Assembly (NCBI GenBank): GCA_905221615.1
Contig: CAJNDT010005757.1
Span: forward strand, 1-64,000
Direction: 5' to 3'
DNA length: 64,000 nt
DNA from: Symbiodinium sp. CCMP2592
Lineage: Eukaryota; Sar; Dinophyceae; Suessiales; Symbiodiniaceae
Below the pieces are notes generated by a model. That model was given only the letters and a program-made list of their open reading frames with translations, had not been told where the DNA came from and searched no databases. The position numbers and the translations under genes were made by a program. Positions 42,791-54,530 of this stretch are shown here, piece after piece; position 1 is the stretch's first letter, and every line of letters starts with the position of its first letter.

Positions 42791-43030
42791 TCAGGGCCGA
42801 AGGACAGAGCGCAAAGATCTTGCTGTCGAGGGCTGGCTAAGGTCCTCATCCGCCTCCGCTGCTTTCATTTTTTGGGGGGGGATCCCGTCAGGGACCATAC
42901 GCGGCAGGTTGGCAAGGACTCGCTCTGCAAGACTGTTGGGACCGGTCAGTCGGTGGGCCCTGAATTCCAAGGCTACCAGAAGTAGTAGGAGTTCGAGGAA
43001 ACGTTCAGGATCTGAGAAATCCAGATGGGT
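42791..43030 (-). CDS. Candidate minus-strand terminal exon, 79 residues
   Basis: After a TAG on the minus strand (43031-43033) the frame reads THLDFSDPERFLEL, a Leu-rich stretch, RAHRLTGPNSLAERV, then LPRMVPDGIPP and an acidic segment. It stops at 42791-42793. It has no ATG start, so it would be a terminal exon. The composition is strongly protein-like, and the homopolymers (eight G, six T on the + strand) keep frame. The + strand ORF from 42756 is Ser/Arg-rich and less convincing. No family is recognised. Confidence 0.4.
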   Translation of the reverse strand, partial: THLDFSDPERFLELLLLLVALEFRAHRLTGPNSLAERVLANLPRMVPDGIPPQKMKAAEADEDLSQPSTARSLRSVLRP

Positions 43031-43108
43031 CTAGTTTGGTCCCACTGCGCGGTGTTAAGGGTTTCTGGAAAAATCGTTTGGGGTTAGGGTTTAGAGTTTA
43101 CCCAGAGG

Positions 43109-43205
43109 CTCCATAGTGCTTCCTTTAGTAGTTCCTTTTTGGGATTACCTCATAGGATTCTAAATATGAAGCCCAAAAGGGAACTGCTAAACCAAAAAAA
43201 GGAAC
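43109..43205. mobile_element. Palindromic element, family I
   Basis: GAGGCTCCATAGTG and CACTGGAGAC near the ends, TAGTAGTTCCTTTTTGGGATT and its inverse inside. Confidence 0.6.
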
Positions 43206-43601
43206 ACTGGAGACTGTAGGTGAAGCTCTAGAAGCGGCCTTGCTTAGGATTTCCGGAGGGCGCAGAGTCAGAGATTTTGACAAAATGCAGGCATCCGCAA
43301 GGACGACCAGAGTGACTTGTGACCGAAGACAGTTTTCAGGGTGTTTTCTTCGGTTTTCGGAAGAGAAGAGCTCGGATCCAGAAATCCAAACACCCATGCT
43401 CAGTTCTCGAACTGATTTTGGTGATGTCTGTCCTAAGGGATGGAAGATTCAAGTTAGTCGGACCCCAATCTATGAGACTTCCATGAAACCTCCAAGACTC
43501 ACACGCATGCACACACGGACGCACCCCGGGAACGCCGCCTGTCGGCAACATGCCGGCGAGGATTCTGGGCTAACCTTGGCTCGTCCGAGCTGAACTTTGG
43601 C

Positions 43602-43710
43602 CCCTAATATGGGGGCCCCTTCATGATTAGAATAGGGTTTTGGGGCCCGCTATACTATAATTATAATAAGGAACCCCAAAATAGTATAGGTAATTATTTC
43701 GGCCCCCATA
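43602..43710. mobile_element. Palindromic element, family C
   Basis: TAATATGGGGGCCCCTTCATG and TATTTCGGCCCCCATA ends, centre TATACTATAATTATAATAAGG. It is the most regular copy of the family in the window. Confidence 0.8.
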
Positions 43711-43799
43711 GTACCTCCAACAAAGTTTGGAGTCTTGGGGTCGTTACGGTTTGAGAGATTCTGCTCGTCGGCTTGATTGAGGGTGGCAGGTTTGAAGGG

Positions 43800-43980
43800 T
43801 AGAACGGTTCAGGGTTTAGAGTTTAGGGGTTTAGGGTTTGGGGTTTAAGGGTTTAAGGGTTTAAGGGTTTAGGGGTTAGGGGTTTAGGGTTTAAGGGTTT
43901 AGGGCTTTAGGGGTTAAGGGGTTAGGGGTTTAGGGTTTAGGGGTGTAAGATTTAGGGGTTTAGGGCTTAGGGTAGAGACT
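43800..43980. repeat. TTTAGGG telomere-type cluster
   Basis: Nearly continuous GGGTTTAGGG and GGGTTTAAGG repeats over 180 bp. Confidence 0.9.
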
Positions 43981-44492
43981 GCGGGACCCGTGCCCTGAGC
44001 CTGAAGAAAGTCTGACCCTTCGAAGTTCTGCCCGGCATCCTATAGGGTTTATAAGACCCCTTAAGGGTCCCTCTAAGGGATCTATAGGGGTTCCCCTAAG
44101 GGTTCCCTGGGTTCTTGTTAAGGTGAGCCATGACCAAACGGTGCACATCCTTTGCAAACTCCTGAGAATTGCACCGCTTGTCAACACCTACCCAACCGAA
44201 AGAACCCACTCATAAACCCTAACACCTCGTAGTGCCGTAGTGCCTATATAAAGTAGCCCGCGCAGAAACGCCGCCCTTAGAGTAGTTTAGTGCTCCAATT
44301 GGGGTTACAAGTACAATTACCCGAATAATAATAACCCTAGTTACTAAGTCCCATGATCCTTTAAGGAGATCCAGAATTTTCCCCAAACTCTCGAAGGCAG
44401 ATCTAGAATTTTCACTGGGCCCCTGGCAGCCGCGCTGGACGGGGAGGTCGGCTCTGGCCGTTCATGCGCCACCTGTTTCGTGGTTTAGGGTT

Positions 44493-44609
44493 TACAGTAG
44501 AAGCCCAAAAGTTGGAAACCCCATAGCCTCAATCCTTACGAGTAATGTATCTGGAATCCCAGCACTATTTGGCCTTAACCCGGTTTCCAACTTTCCGGGG
44601 TTTACTGTA
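44493..44609. mobile_element. Palindromic element, family E
   Basis: TACAGTAGAAGCCCAAAAGTT and CCGGGGTTTACTGTA ends; interior GGAAACCCCATAGCCTCAA and CGGTTTCCAAC. Confidence 0.85.
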
Positions 44610-44845
44610 GGGGGTTCGGGGCTTAGGGTTTAGGGCTTCTGCACTGACCGTGAGACTCAAACAAGACCACTCGTACGACTGCTCAGATTAATAAGGCTAA
44701 CGGTAAGAGTCATGATGATGAGAAAAGGTGTGTATAACACCAGCTAGTTAACAGTAGCGGTCATACCAGTAGTAGGAAGTGGTGTCTTGGTCATGGCGGT
44801 GGTAATACTGTTGATATCATTGTTACTATGCTAGTAGACGTAAAG

Positions 44846-44849
44846 TAGC

Positions 44850-44908
<59 letters not shown>

Positions 44909-44939
44909 GGGTGGTAGTAGTAGGGGTGGTAGTAGTAGG

Positions 44940-44975
<36 letters not shown>

Positions 44976-44978
44976 TGT
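44846..44978. repeat. (GTA)n microsatellite
   Basis: GTAGTA repeats interrupted three times by GGGGTGGTAGTAGTA. Overlapping poly-Tyr/Thr ORFs are artefacts. Confidence 0.95.
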
Positions 44979-45410
44979 AGTGAATGTGGTCATGGTAGTG
45001 GTAGTATGGTAGTAGTAGAGGTTGTTGTCGTTGCTGTTGCTGCCGTTGCTGCTGCTGCTGCTGTTGTTGCTGTTGGCAGCAGTGCGGCTCCACTTACTGA
45101 GAGTTGATAGCCCGAGCGAAAGTCCACCAAACCCCAAAGCCCTACTTGGAGGTTCATGGGCAGCTATAAGAGGGGTTATAAGTCCCCTAATATGGGTTTC
45201 TAAGTATACACTATTGGCGTTGGGCAGAGTGTGTTCCGGTACACCCGAAACCCTGAAAACCGATATCCTAGACTCTTGACCCGAAGCCCTAAACTTACAC
45301 CCAAAACTCTTAACCCTAAGTTCAACCCCAAACCCTAAATTCTCACCTTGACTCAGTCCCTCAGCGAAACCCAGGGGACTACTTCAAAACGCCTACGTAT
45401 ATACTTACTA

Positions 45411-45622
45411 TATGGGTGGTCGTCAATTCTAGGGTCCCTTTCCGGGTAGCCTATATGTGTAGGTGTCGTATTATATGAGCTATAGTCTAAACTCCTATTA
45501 TCCCCTTAATATCCCTATAGTAGTCCCCTATACAATCCCTATTGTAACCCCCAGTTATCTATTACAGAGTTTAGAATATGGCTCATATCATGGACCCCAA
45601 ACGGGACAACCACCCACATGAG
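45411..45622. mobile_element. Palindromic element, family B
   Basis: TATGGGTGGTCGTCAATTC and GGGACAACCACCCACAT ends, with AGGGTCCC and GGACCCC inner words. The centre holds a CCCTAT-rich insertion. Confidence 0.7.
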
Positions 45623-46379
45623 TTCCTGGACCCTTAGGGTTCTTGTTTTCAGAGTAGGTTTCGGGATTTGAGGGCAGGTTCGGGCAGGGTTTAAGCCTTT
45701 TGGATCCACTTGCTAGAGCTTCCAGCAGTTTTGGTGTCGAAGGATTAAAACACAAAACTCCTTAGGGTTTTGTTGGAGGAAGTTCTAGGACTTGGCTCGG
45801 CGCATACTGAGAGTGGTCGGCTCGTCTCAGGGCTGAAGATTGCAATGCAAGAGTCTAAGATACGGGTCGAAGTAGGTAGAACAGGATTTGAAGAAGGATC
45901 CTGTTGTTTAGGGTCTATCTTAGGCTAGGGTGCCTGCCCCACCGACCTTTCGTAACTGTAAAGCAACTGACTGAGGCCCCTTCCATCAAACCCAAAAGCC
46001 CGTACTCCAAACCCTAAACCCTGTGGAACCCTTACCGCACCTCCAAATTCAACCCTTACTACAGCACCCCTTCAAGGAACGCTTGCACACTCCAAACCTT
46101 AAGGCCTAAATCAAAACCCGATACCCGCATAAAAAAAAAAAAAACTGCACCCACATCTGGGCTGGCCCAAGCACTTCATGTAGGGCCGTAATCATTAGAG
46201 TGGTTCCCTTAATGGTTGTTATCACGGTTCTCTTAAAGGGCGACTGATAAGTGCTTTACTGGGCTTTCTGGGTGGTGTAGGGACCGTCATCATTGAAATA
46301 GGGTTCTAGAGCATAGTATAAGTAGGTACGACATGATCTTGGTAAATTTTGAACTTGTTCTGCCCTGAACCCATCCCTG

Positions 46380-47035
46380 TACTCTAAACCAACCCGGGCC
46401 CTAAATCCCAAGCCGGAACCCTAAACTCCAAAACCCGCAACCGTGAACCCCAGGCCCGACCAAGCCCTACACCCCAAATGTTTAGGGCTTAGGGCTTACA
46501 AACCCCCTTAAACCCCAAGCCCTAAACCCCAAGCTCGAACCCTAAACCCGTAAACCCCAAGCCCTAAAAACCACATGTTTAGGGCTTAGGGTTTGCAAAC
46601 CCCAAGCCCTAAGCCCCTTAGCCCTAAGCCCGAACCCTAAACTCTAAAAGCCCTAAACCCCTAAACCCCAAGCCCTAACCCTATAACTCTAAAACCCTAA
46701 CCCCTAAGCCCGAACCCTAAGCTCTGAAACCCCAAACTCTCTAAAACCCTAAACCCCAAACCCTAGATCCCTTGAAGTACCCTTGAAGGAACCCTATAGA
46801 GCCCGAAAACTCAAAGCCCAAACCCTAAAGACCCCCAAGCCCGAACCCCTAAACCCCAAACCCCGAAACCTAAGCCCCTAAACCCTAAGCTCTAAAACCC
46901 TAAACCCCAAACCCTAAAAGCTTAAACCCCAAAACCCTAGCCCTAAACTCTGAAACCCCAAACCCCAAAAATCCCCAAGCCCTAACCCTAAACTCTAAAA
47001 CCCTAAGCCGGAAGGAACACTAAACTCTATAAGCC
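46380..47035. repeat. Long degenerate CCCTAAACC array
   Basis: About 650 bp made almost wholly of CCCTAAA, CCCCAAA, CCCTAAG and related heptamers or octamers. The longest such array in the window. Confidence 0.9.
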
Positions 47036-47090
47036 ATAACCATAGTCCTTCTTAAGCTTGCCGAAATCTTTCTGCAACAGGCACTGAGGG

Positions 47091-47396
47091 TCATGTTTCT
47101 TCGATGAGCTGCAACCGCAACAGTTGAAACTCTTCATCGCTGTCGCGAGACACTCCGGACAGCTGCTGGCACCTTCTGCTTGTGCTCAGCTTCAGCTCGC
47201 TTGCCTTGAGTGTCGTCAAAGCTTCCTCGATCTGATCAATGGTGTAGGTAGGCCTCTCACTTTTGTCCGGCTGAGGGGCGAGGAGAGCCCGCCTGCTGTA
47301 GCCTTTCAAGCGCTCGGTGCCCACTTCCAAACGCTGGTCGATGGCAAGGATTGTCCTGGCCGACGTCCGCTGCTTGGACGCAGGACCCCAAGGCAC
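47091..47396 (-). CDS. Candidate minus-strand exon, helical protein segment
   Basis: Minus strand reads ILAIDQRLEVGTERLKGYS then YTIDQIEEALTTLKASELK and DSDEEFQLLRLQL before a stop. A second minus frame starting MKSFNCCGCSSSKKHDPQC overlaps its 3' end. The island of 300 bp is flanked by CCCTAAA arrays. Either an exon after an AG near 47345 or an independent ORF; no family is recognised. Confidence 0.4.
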   Translation of the reverse strand: MPWGPASKQRTSARTILAIDQRLEVGTERLKGYSRRALLAPQPDKSERPTYTIDQIEEALTTLKASELKLSTSRRCQQLSGVSRDSDEEFQLLRLQLIEET

Positions 47397-48273
47397 CCTT
47401 ACAGACCCCCACGGTATACAAGCACCTTAAATACTAAAACCCTAAAGCACCCTGAGCCCATCTGCCCCTAAGCCCTATCCTAAACCACAAACCCTATTTT
47501 TCAACCCTTTGAACCCTAAATAGGATTTTATGTGTGTAACTTGGGTCATTAAACTTATCGAGTGCAAACTTAACCCTTAAAAAAAAACAAAGCAGCAGGG
47601 ACCCTAAACCCCAAACCCCAGACCCTACACTCTGAAACCTTACACCGCCAAAGCAACTTGTGTGGAAACTTCTTTGCGAGTAGTGACCCTAAACCCCAAA
47701 TCCTAAACCGTAAGCCCTAAACCCTAGATCCTAAATTAAGGTTTGGAGTGTGTAAGCGTTCCTTGAAGGGGTGCTGTAGTAAGGGTTGAATTTGGAGGTG
47801 CGGTAAGGGTTCTACAGGGTTTAGGGTTTGGAGTACGGGCTTTTGGGTTTGATGGAAGGGGCCTCAGTCAGTTGCTTGTCCCCCACCCAGTATTGCAAGT
47901 ATCCCAAAGTAAGGTATCCTGGATTTTGGGAAACTTCCAAATCATAAACCCTAAACCCTGATCCTAAACCCTAAGTCTCAACAGACTTTCCCCGAGGCCC
48001 GCAGCGCGAAGCAGTTCGTGTTCGAAGTTAGTTATAACCCTGCTTATAACTACCCATGAACCTCCAAGTACAGCGATCCCTCGTCGACTAAGCGCGGAGG
48101 CCGACTGAAACCCGCTCGGGGCTACATCTCCAGAGTGTGAAGTTTAGGGTCAAATCTCGGGAAATTCCTGCCCATGGCTAACCTCTCCAAAAAAACACCG
48201 AAATTCTCAACCCCCTCCCTAAAGAAACACACGAATCCGCAAATCCTGAAGCCCCTTGCCAGAACTTTTTCTT

Positions 48274-48377
48274 AGTTGCTGAGTTCATGAGCCCCAAAAT
48301 GTGTATATACACTTTCAGTTTTATAGTGGGTAATATTATATATTCCCAAAAGTGTAAAGTGTATGCACTCAGCTACT
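48274..48377. mobile_element. Palindromic element, family H
   Basis: AGTTGCTGAGTTCATGAGCC and GCACTCAGCTACT ends, like 36746-36841. A further AAAAAGTTTAAACTTTC hairpin follows at 48410-48478. Confidence 0.8.
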
Positions 48378-48582
48378 ACTCTCTCCTTCAATAATCGGGC
48401 CCAAAAAAGTTTAAACTTTCTAAGATAGACCAGATATATAAGGCTAAAAAGTTTAAAGTTCCCCCATTGGCTATCTAAGACTAGGTTTTAAAGAACCTGC
48501 CTGGGCTCGTCCCAGCTGCTCCTCGGGCACACGATGGAGTCGCCTCTGGAGTTTGAGTGTTTGCCCCTGAGGGTTTATAGGA

Positions 48583-48716
48583 TCCTTAAGGGAGGGTGGT
48601 TCAAGGGGGGAGGGTATAAGGAATCCTTAGGGGACTGTAAGGGAACCTTAGGGAGTACTAGGGAGAGTTAGGGATCACTAGGCTATATACCCCCCTTGGA
48701 CCCCCCTCCCTTAAGG
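48583..48716. mobile_element. Palindromic element, family K
   Basis: TCCTTAAGGGAGGGTGGTTC and CTTGGACCCCCCTCCCTTAAGG ends. Confidence 0.7.
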
Positions 48717-48772
48717 AAATTACAAAGGGTCTTTTTGGGGTCCCTGGAAGGATGAAGTGTCTAGGGAGCCAT

Positions 48773-48885
48773 ATGGGTGGTTGTCAAGATTATGGTCCCT
48801 TTTTGGGTACCCTACATATTTGGTGCCGTACTAAATGAGGGACCCCAAAAAAAGAACCATAACTTTGACCACCACCCATATAAGG
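48773..48885. mobile_element. Palindromic element, family B
   Basis: TATGGGTGGTTGTCAAGATTA and AACTTTGACCACCACCCATA ends with TATGGTCCCTTTTTGGG and its inverse inside; the cleanest copy of the family. Confidence 0.85.
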
Positions 48886-48975
48886 GTTACTATAAGGGAT
48901 CTACAAGGGTACTATAATGTAGGGGCCTTAATAATTGCCTATGAGGGTTCTTTGGGGTCCCTGGAAGGATGAAAT

Positions 48976-49064
48976 GGGAGTTTCCAAAAATAGGGGACCC
49001 TAGTATAGTACCCTAAATAGTAGGATTATAAGGACCCCAAAATAAAGTACCCCGAATTTTCTGC
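48976..49064. mobile_element. Palindromic element, family D
   Basis: GGGAGTTTCCAAAAATAGGGG at the left and the partial CGAATTTTCTGCAAGG at the right. Confidence 0.6.
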
Positions 49065-49073
49065 AAGGTTTAG

Positions 49074-49280
49074 GGTGCGCGGCTTCGAGGGTCTAGATTC
49101 TAAAAGGCTGTTGGAGGAGTTGTAGCTTTGTTTGGAGGTGATTTGGTTACCAGTACCGGTTCTGATGGGCAACATATTCAGATTGTTTGTGGCGGCTTCA
49201 AGATGTGGCAGGTGTGGATGAGTTGTACGAAGGCTTTGTAGTGGTTCTGCATGGGGTTCCTCGACGATACTTGAAGGGCT
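49074..49280 (-). CDS. Candidate minus-strand exon, Ser/Asn/Thr-rich segment
   Basis: After a TAG on the minus strand at 49281-49283 the frame reads SPSSIVEEPHAEPLQSLRTT, then HPHLPHLEAATNN, LPIRTGTGNQITSK and a Ser/Asn-rich tail. 69 codons without stop; the 3' border is unclear because it runs into a heptamer array. The composition suggests a disordered region. No family is recognised. Confidence 0.35.
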
Positions 49281-49698
49281 CTACGGTTTTATAGTGCTCC
49301 TGGTGGGGCCCAAAGGCAGCGCTGCATCGACTGCTTGAGATCCTTTACCCTATAAACCCTATACTATATCCCAGACATAACCCTATGGCTTTAATCAATA
49401 CTTTAATCCAAGGCTCTAAACCTTACATAACCGTAGAACCTCAAGCCCTATATCCTAAGCCCTATACCCTAAACTCTACAACTCTAATCCAAGGCTCTAA
49501 ACCTAACCTCACGACCTATACCTACAGGCTCCATTGTAGTTCCTTTTTGCGGGATCATATTTAGGAGCCTGTGGATAGATACCCTAAACCCTGAAATTCA
49601 ACATAGTACCCTGAATAGTCGGATCCTTATGACATTCTTTTAAGGACCCCCAAAATAAGGTAACTTTAGACCACGTACTCTCAAGCCCTATACGGCCC

Positions 49699-49926
49699 TA
49701 CTTGGAGGGTCTAAGTAGGGTTATAAGTAGGCTAACTATACTTATAACCCCATATTAGGGGACTTATAACCCCACCTATAACTACCCTAACCCTAAACCC
49801 TAAACCCTATATATAGAACCCTTAAGGGAACCCTAAGCCCCGAAATACCATCTCTTATAGCTACCCTAGAGAACCCTTTAAGGAATCCTATATCCCCACT
49901 TATAACCACCCCTGAACCTCCAAGTA
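49699..49926. mobile_element. Palindromic element, family A
   Basis: TACTTGGAGGGTCTAAGTAGG and CCCCTGAACCTCCAAGTA ends; interior contains CCCTAAACCC heptamers and GGGGACTTATAACCCC. Confidence 0.75.
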
Positions 49927-50123
49927 GTTTAGAGAACCGAAGAAGGGACCTTTAAACCCTAAACTCCATCAATCCCCCTAAGGAATCCCCAAAGAGACCC
50001 CATAGACCCCCTTCAGGAATCCCTTAAAGAGACCCCATAGATCCCCTTAAGGAACCCTTAAAGAGACCCCATAGATCCCCTTAAGGAATCCCCTAAAGAG
50101 ACCCAAGGGGGCCCAAGTAAAGC

Positions 50124-50191
50124 CTCCCAGGCGAGGACGACGAGGAAAGTCCGGCGTAGCGGCGGTTCATCAAGCGTCGCAGAAGAACATC
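50124..50191 (-). CDS. Candidate 68-nt minus-strand exon
   Basis: Bounded on the minus strand by GTCCAG|GATG and GGGAG|GCTTTA (GC donor). One frame reads CSSATLDEPPLRRTFLVVLAW, another DVLLRRLMNRRYAGLS. The first would be in phase with the candidate start exon at 52904-53093. Very short, so weak. Confidence 0.2.
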
Positions 50192-50287
50192 CTGGACTAG
50201 GTCCAAGAGCAACCGAGAAACAGGGTGCCCTGTTTTGGCTTAAAGGGGCGTATAAGGGAACCTGAAGCCTGACAAAAGGAATAAGGG

Positions 50288-50622
50288 TTGGAGGTTCATG
50301 GGTAGTTATAAGTGGGGTTATAAGGGTTCCCATAATTGGTTCTCTAGGGCTGTATAGGGATTCTACGGAGTTTAGGGTTTATACGAAGTGTTATACAGAG
50401 GGCTTAGGGTTCCTTTAAGGGTTCGATAGGGTTTAGGGTTTAAGGGTTTAGGGGGTAGGGTAGTTATAGGTGGGGTTATAAGTGGGGGTATATAGGGGCT
50501 TAGGGTTCCTTTAAGGGTTCTATATAGGGTTTAGGGGTTAGGGTAGTTATAGGTGGGGTTATAAGTCCCCTAATATGTGGTTATAAGTATAGTTACCCTA
50601 CTGAAACATGAACCTCCAAGTG
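50288..50622. mobile_element. Long palindromic element, family A
   Basis: GTTGGAGGTTCATGGGTAG and ACATGAACCTCCAAGTGC ends. The interior has two copies of TATAGGTGGGGTTATAAGT and a TTTAGGG cluster, so it may be two elements merged. Confidence 0.65.
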
Positions 50623-51405
50623 CAGGGTGCGGCTGGAAAAAGATGCAGCTAGGGTTTAAGGATAGGGTTTAGGGTTGAGGGTTGAGGGATAAGGCTTTAG
50701 GGTTTTAGGGGTTAGGGTTTAGGGCTAGGGTTTACGTAGAGTAAAACGGTAAATTACCAGAAAGAAACTGGTACATACGCTTTAAAGTGCCGTGGTTACA
50801 CTATATATAGGTACGGTTCAAACCCCTAAACTGTAAAAGCCCTATCCTATTATGTATGTCCATTTAGTAACCCGCCTCCCAAGCTGACTCGTGAAGCCTG
50901 ACGCCCTGCACTTCCTGATACGAGCCTGTATTCCCTGACGCAGCCTAAAACCGCAACCCTAAGACCACCAAACACAAGCCCAAAACTAAACAACCCTAGG
51001 CGCAAAAAGCCCTAAACCTCAAAACCCTAAAGCCCTCAACCCTAACACCCTACAGCCCCAAAACCCTAAACGCTTAAACCCCAAAGCCCTGTAAGCCCCA
51101 TAAAGAGGCCCACAAGAAGCTTCCTCGCTAATGTGGGTGTCGGTTTTGGAATATAGGCCCCTTTAATGCGTCGGCTCCGGGGCTAAGACCAAAAATTTGG
51201 GGGTACTAATTAATGCGTTTTTCTCTGGCTGGGGGGATCTTTTTGGTGGCGGGGCTGTGCTGTTTGCTGATGGTCAATCTTAAGGCAGCCACGACCTAAA
51301 CCCCCACCCAAACCCCCACCCAACCCTAAAACCCTTGCCCTGAAGCCCGAAAATCTCTTGCAGAATTGTTTCGCTTATTGGGGCGTCAGGAATGAGAATC
51401 TGTAC

Positions 51406-52462
51406 TACTACTGTACTACTATTGTACTACTATTGTACTATTGTACTGCTGGGGGGGGGCTGCTAGGGTGAACCGCCGAATTGGGAATTGGACCCTTGCT
51501 CGACAAAGGCCTCTCCAGTACTAAAGTTTGTATAAAAAAATCAATTTTGGGTCGAATCTGGACCGACGAGCCCTTTGGGAAGGGTTTAGGGCTTAGGGTT
51601 TAGGGTTTGTTAGGGTTTAGGAGTTTAGGATTCGTTAGGGTTTAGGGTTTGTTAGGGTTTAGGGTTCAGGGTTTATGGTTTAGGGTTTCAGGCGCTGGCT
51701 GTATGCATTGCTTATTGGGGGAATGTGCTCACCGGCTTTATGCTTTGCTTATTGGTACTATTTCTGTACTATTACTGTATTACTACTGTACTACTGTACT
51801 ACTGTTGTACTACTACTGTACTACTAGTGTACTACTACTGTACTACTGTTGTACTACTACTGTACTACTAGTGTACTACTGTACTACTATTGTACTACTA
51901 CTGTACTACTATTGTACTATTGTACAATTATCGTACTACTACTGTACTACTATTATACTACCACTGTACGACTGTTGTATTACTATTGTACTACTGCACT
52001 ATTATTGTACTACTACTGTACTACTACGGTACTACTATTGTACTACGGTACTATAATCGTACCACTACTGTGCTACTACTGTACTACTACTGTACTACTA
52101 TTGTGCTACTGTGGTACTACTATTGTACTATTGTACTATTATCGTACTACTACTGTACTACTATTGTACTACCACTGTACTACTGTTGTATTACTATTGT
52201 ACTACTGCACTATTATTGTACTACTACTGTACTACTATTGTACTACGGTACTATTATCGTACTACTACTGTACTACTACTGTACTACTATTGTGCTACTA
52301 TTGTACTACTGTACTATTGTTGTACTACTACTGTACTACTATTGTACTACCACTGTACTACTGTTGTATTACTATTGTACTACTGCACTATTATTGTACT
52401 AGTATTGTACTACTACTGTACTATTTCTACTGTACTACTATTGTACTACTGTACTATTCTTG
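51406..52462. repeat. TACTACTGTAC complex microsatellite
   Basis: Mainly 51756-52462: permutations of TACTACTGTAC, TACTACTATTG and TACTATTATCG, with longer internal duplications. Outlying TACTACTGTACTAC runs are at 51406-51450. Poly-Tyr/Cys/Thr/Leu ORFs on the + strand are artefacts. Confidence 0.95.
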
Positions 52463-52903
52463 TACCGCACCAAGCTTCAGACGTGGTCGATTGTGGGCGG
52501 GAGTGTGGGAGTGTAGGTTACGGAGGCAAAAGTGTTCAAAATGAAGGGTTTTAGTCTTGGTAGTAATCTTGGAGTGATCGGGGCTTGGTTTCCATCATTT
52601 GGTGATCCCCAAACCCCCCCGACCCCCGACCGCGCATTCGCGCAGAACCGCAGACCCTGCACCCAAGCCAGCCCCCAAACCCCGGCACCTCCCCATTCCC
52701 TGCCACTCAGACCCCTGACCCCTGTCCGGCGTCACCGGCTCCATATTAAATAGAATTTTTTTTTGGTCGGGGGTGGTGGGGGGGGGGGGGGTACCCTATT
52801 ACTAAACCGACACCCACATTACCCTAAACCCTACAGCCCTAAACCCCACCAAAAAAAGGCGTCCTGGCTGCGAACCAGTTGGTAAGCACATTCGAGAACT
52901 GAC

Positions 52904-53093
52904 CTGCCAAGCCTTGCTCAGACACAGCTGGCAACGACGCTGCGGCGCCAGCACCGAACCCAGCTGACAACGACGCGGCGACGCCAGCCTCAGACCCAGC
53001 TGCGGCAACAGCCCCAGACCCGGCTGGCAATGACGCCGCGCGGACGTCGGCTGGGGCAGCCGGTGCGCTGATTTTACGCTTGGGCGCAGGCAT
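52904..53093 (-). CDS. Candidate minus-strand first exon, Ala-rich
   Basis: Minus strand ATG at 53093 starts MPAPKRKISAPAAPADVRA and continues Ala/Ser/Gly-rich through VSEQGLA to GGCAG|GTCAGT, an excellent canonical donor. Reading on past the donor enters CTGGTTCGCAGCCAGGACG, a sequence that recurs twice nearby and is probably not coding. A basic KRK start followed by an Ala-rich linker suggests a disordered N-terminus. Confidence 0.4.
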
Positions 53094-53219
53094 TGCTAGG
53101 GCCTGCAGAAGCAGCAAGCCAAGACTGAGCTAAAGGCGCACTAGATCTGAGCCACAACCTGAAGATCAGGTAGCTTCCAAAATTTTATTTCAGGCGTGTT
53201 GAACTGCGCTGCTTGGCTA

Positions 53220-53580
53220 TCTGCTTTCAGCCCTACAACCCATTAAGCCCTAAACTTCAACCCCCGAGAAAGGCCCACAAAAAAGGGGTCCTGGCTGCGA
53301 ACCTCAAACCCTATCTAAGCCCTATAAACCCTACACAAAACCCCAAAGCCCTAAAACCCTGTAAGCTCTAAAAGCCTAAACCCTAAGGCCCTAAAACCCT
53401 ATAAGCTCTAAAACCCTTATCCCTAAAACCCTGTAAGCTCTAAAACCCTAAAACCCTAAACCCTAAAGCCCTAAAACCCTATAAGCTCTAAAACCCTAAA
53501 ACCCTAAACCCTAAAGCCCTAAAACCCTTTAATCTCTCAAACCCTAAACCCTAAACCCTAAACCCTGAAACCCCAAAAAA
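53220..53580. repeat. CCCTAAAACCCTATAAGCTC repeat array
   Basis: A telomere-type array in which CCCTAAAACCC alternates with TGTAAGCTCTAAAACC or TATAAGCTCTAAAACC in several tandem units of about 35-50 bp. Confidence 0.85.
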
Positions 53581-54337
53581 GCGTCCTGGCTGCGAACCAG
53601 CATGCTGAGCTCTCGCCTTGGTCCCCGGCTTTGGATTTTGCAGGAAATTCGGGGGGCTTGCGGGGCTTTAAGGCTTCCTTCAAGGGTCCCTTGGTCCCTT
53701 TCAGGCTTGATTTAAGGGTCCCTTTAAGAGTACCATAACCGTTCTATTGAGCTTTGTAGTGCGGGGCCTTGCGTGGCTTTAAGGCTTCTTCCAAAAGAGG
53801 GTTTATGGTTTTTAAAGCTTCTAAACGAGGGCTTATAGTTTTAGGGCTTCCAAAAAAGAGGGTTTATGGTTCAGAGCTCGGGGGCTTGTGGGACCTCTAA
53901 AAAGGGAACCAACAAAACTGAGGCAAGGTTGTAACTACGTGTTTCTGTCGCTGGTGGCGTGTCAACTGAAGGGCGATGGACATTCACACCAACAAGATGT
54001 GTGGTTGTGTTACAATAAATGTACGATTGTTTTTTTTGAGGGGGGGGTTTCGAGTGGGGATTCGGATTTTGGTGTTTTGCGTTTCGGAGCCTGTGCTTCC
54101 GGCTTTGGGGTTTGGGACTTCAGGATACCAGGGGTTGGGAGTCACGTTTCAGGTTTTGGGCCGCGGGCTTTCGGTTGCCTGCGGCTTGAGGCTTATAGGG
54201 TTTAGGGACGAGGCTTTCGGTTTCGCTAACTTACTTGGAGGATTGCATTTGAGTTTGCTTCAGGGTTCGGTTCGTGTGGCATTTGGCGGTGTTGGGCTAT
54301 AATTAGGAGCCTCGAGAAACCGAACAGGGTTTCGAAA

Positions 54338-54454
54338 TACAGTAAACCCCATAAAGTTGGAAACCGGATTAAGGCCAAATAGTGCTGGGTTTCCCTATGC
54401 ATTACTCTTAAGGATCGAGGCTATTGGGTTTCCAACTTTGGGGCTTCTACTGTA
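54338..54454. mobile_element. Palindromic element, family E
   Basis: TACAGTAAACCCCATAAAG and CTTTGGGGCTTCTACTGTA ends; interior GGAAACCGGATTAAGGCC and GGCTATTGGGTTTCC. Same family as 44493-44609, in the opposite orientation. Confidence 0.85.
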
Positions 54455-54530
54455 AGTTATCGTAAAGCTGTACTGAGGAAGCCTTGAGGACATTATTACG
54501 AACTACTCAGACTTCAAGCAAGCCCAAAGG

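Noticed and set aside
51649..52554. Tyr/Cys/Thr/Leu-rich ORFs up to 231 codons
   Set aside because: Translations of the TACTACTGTAC repeat.
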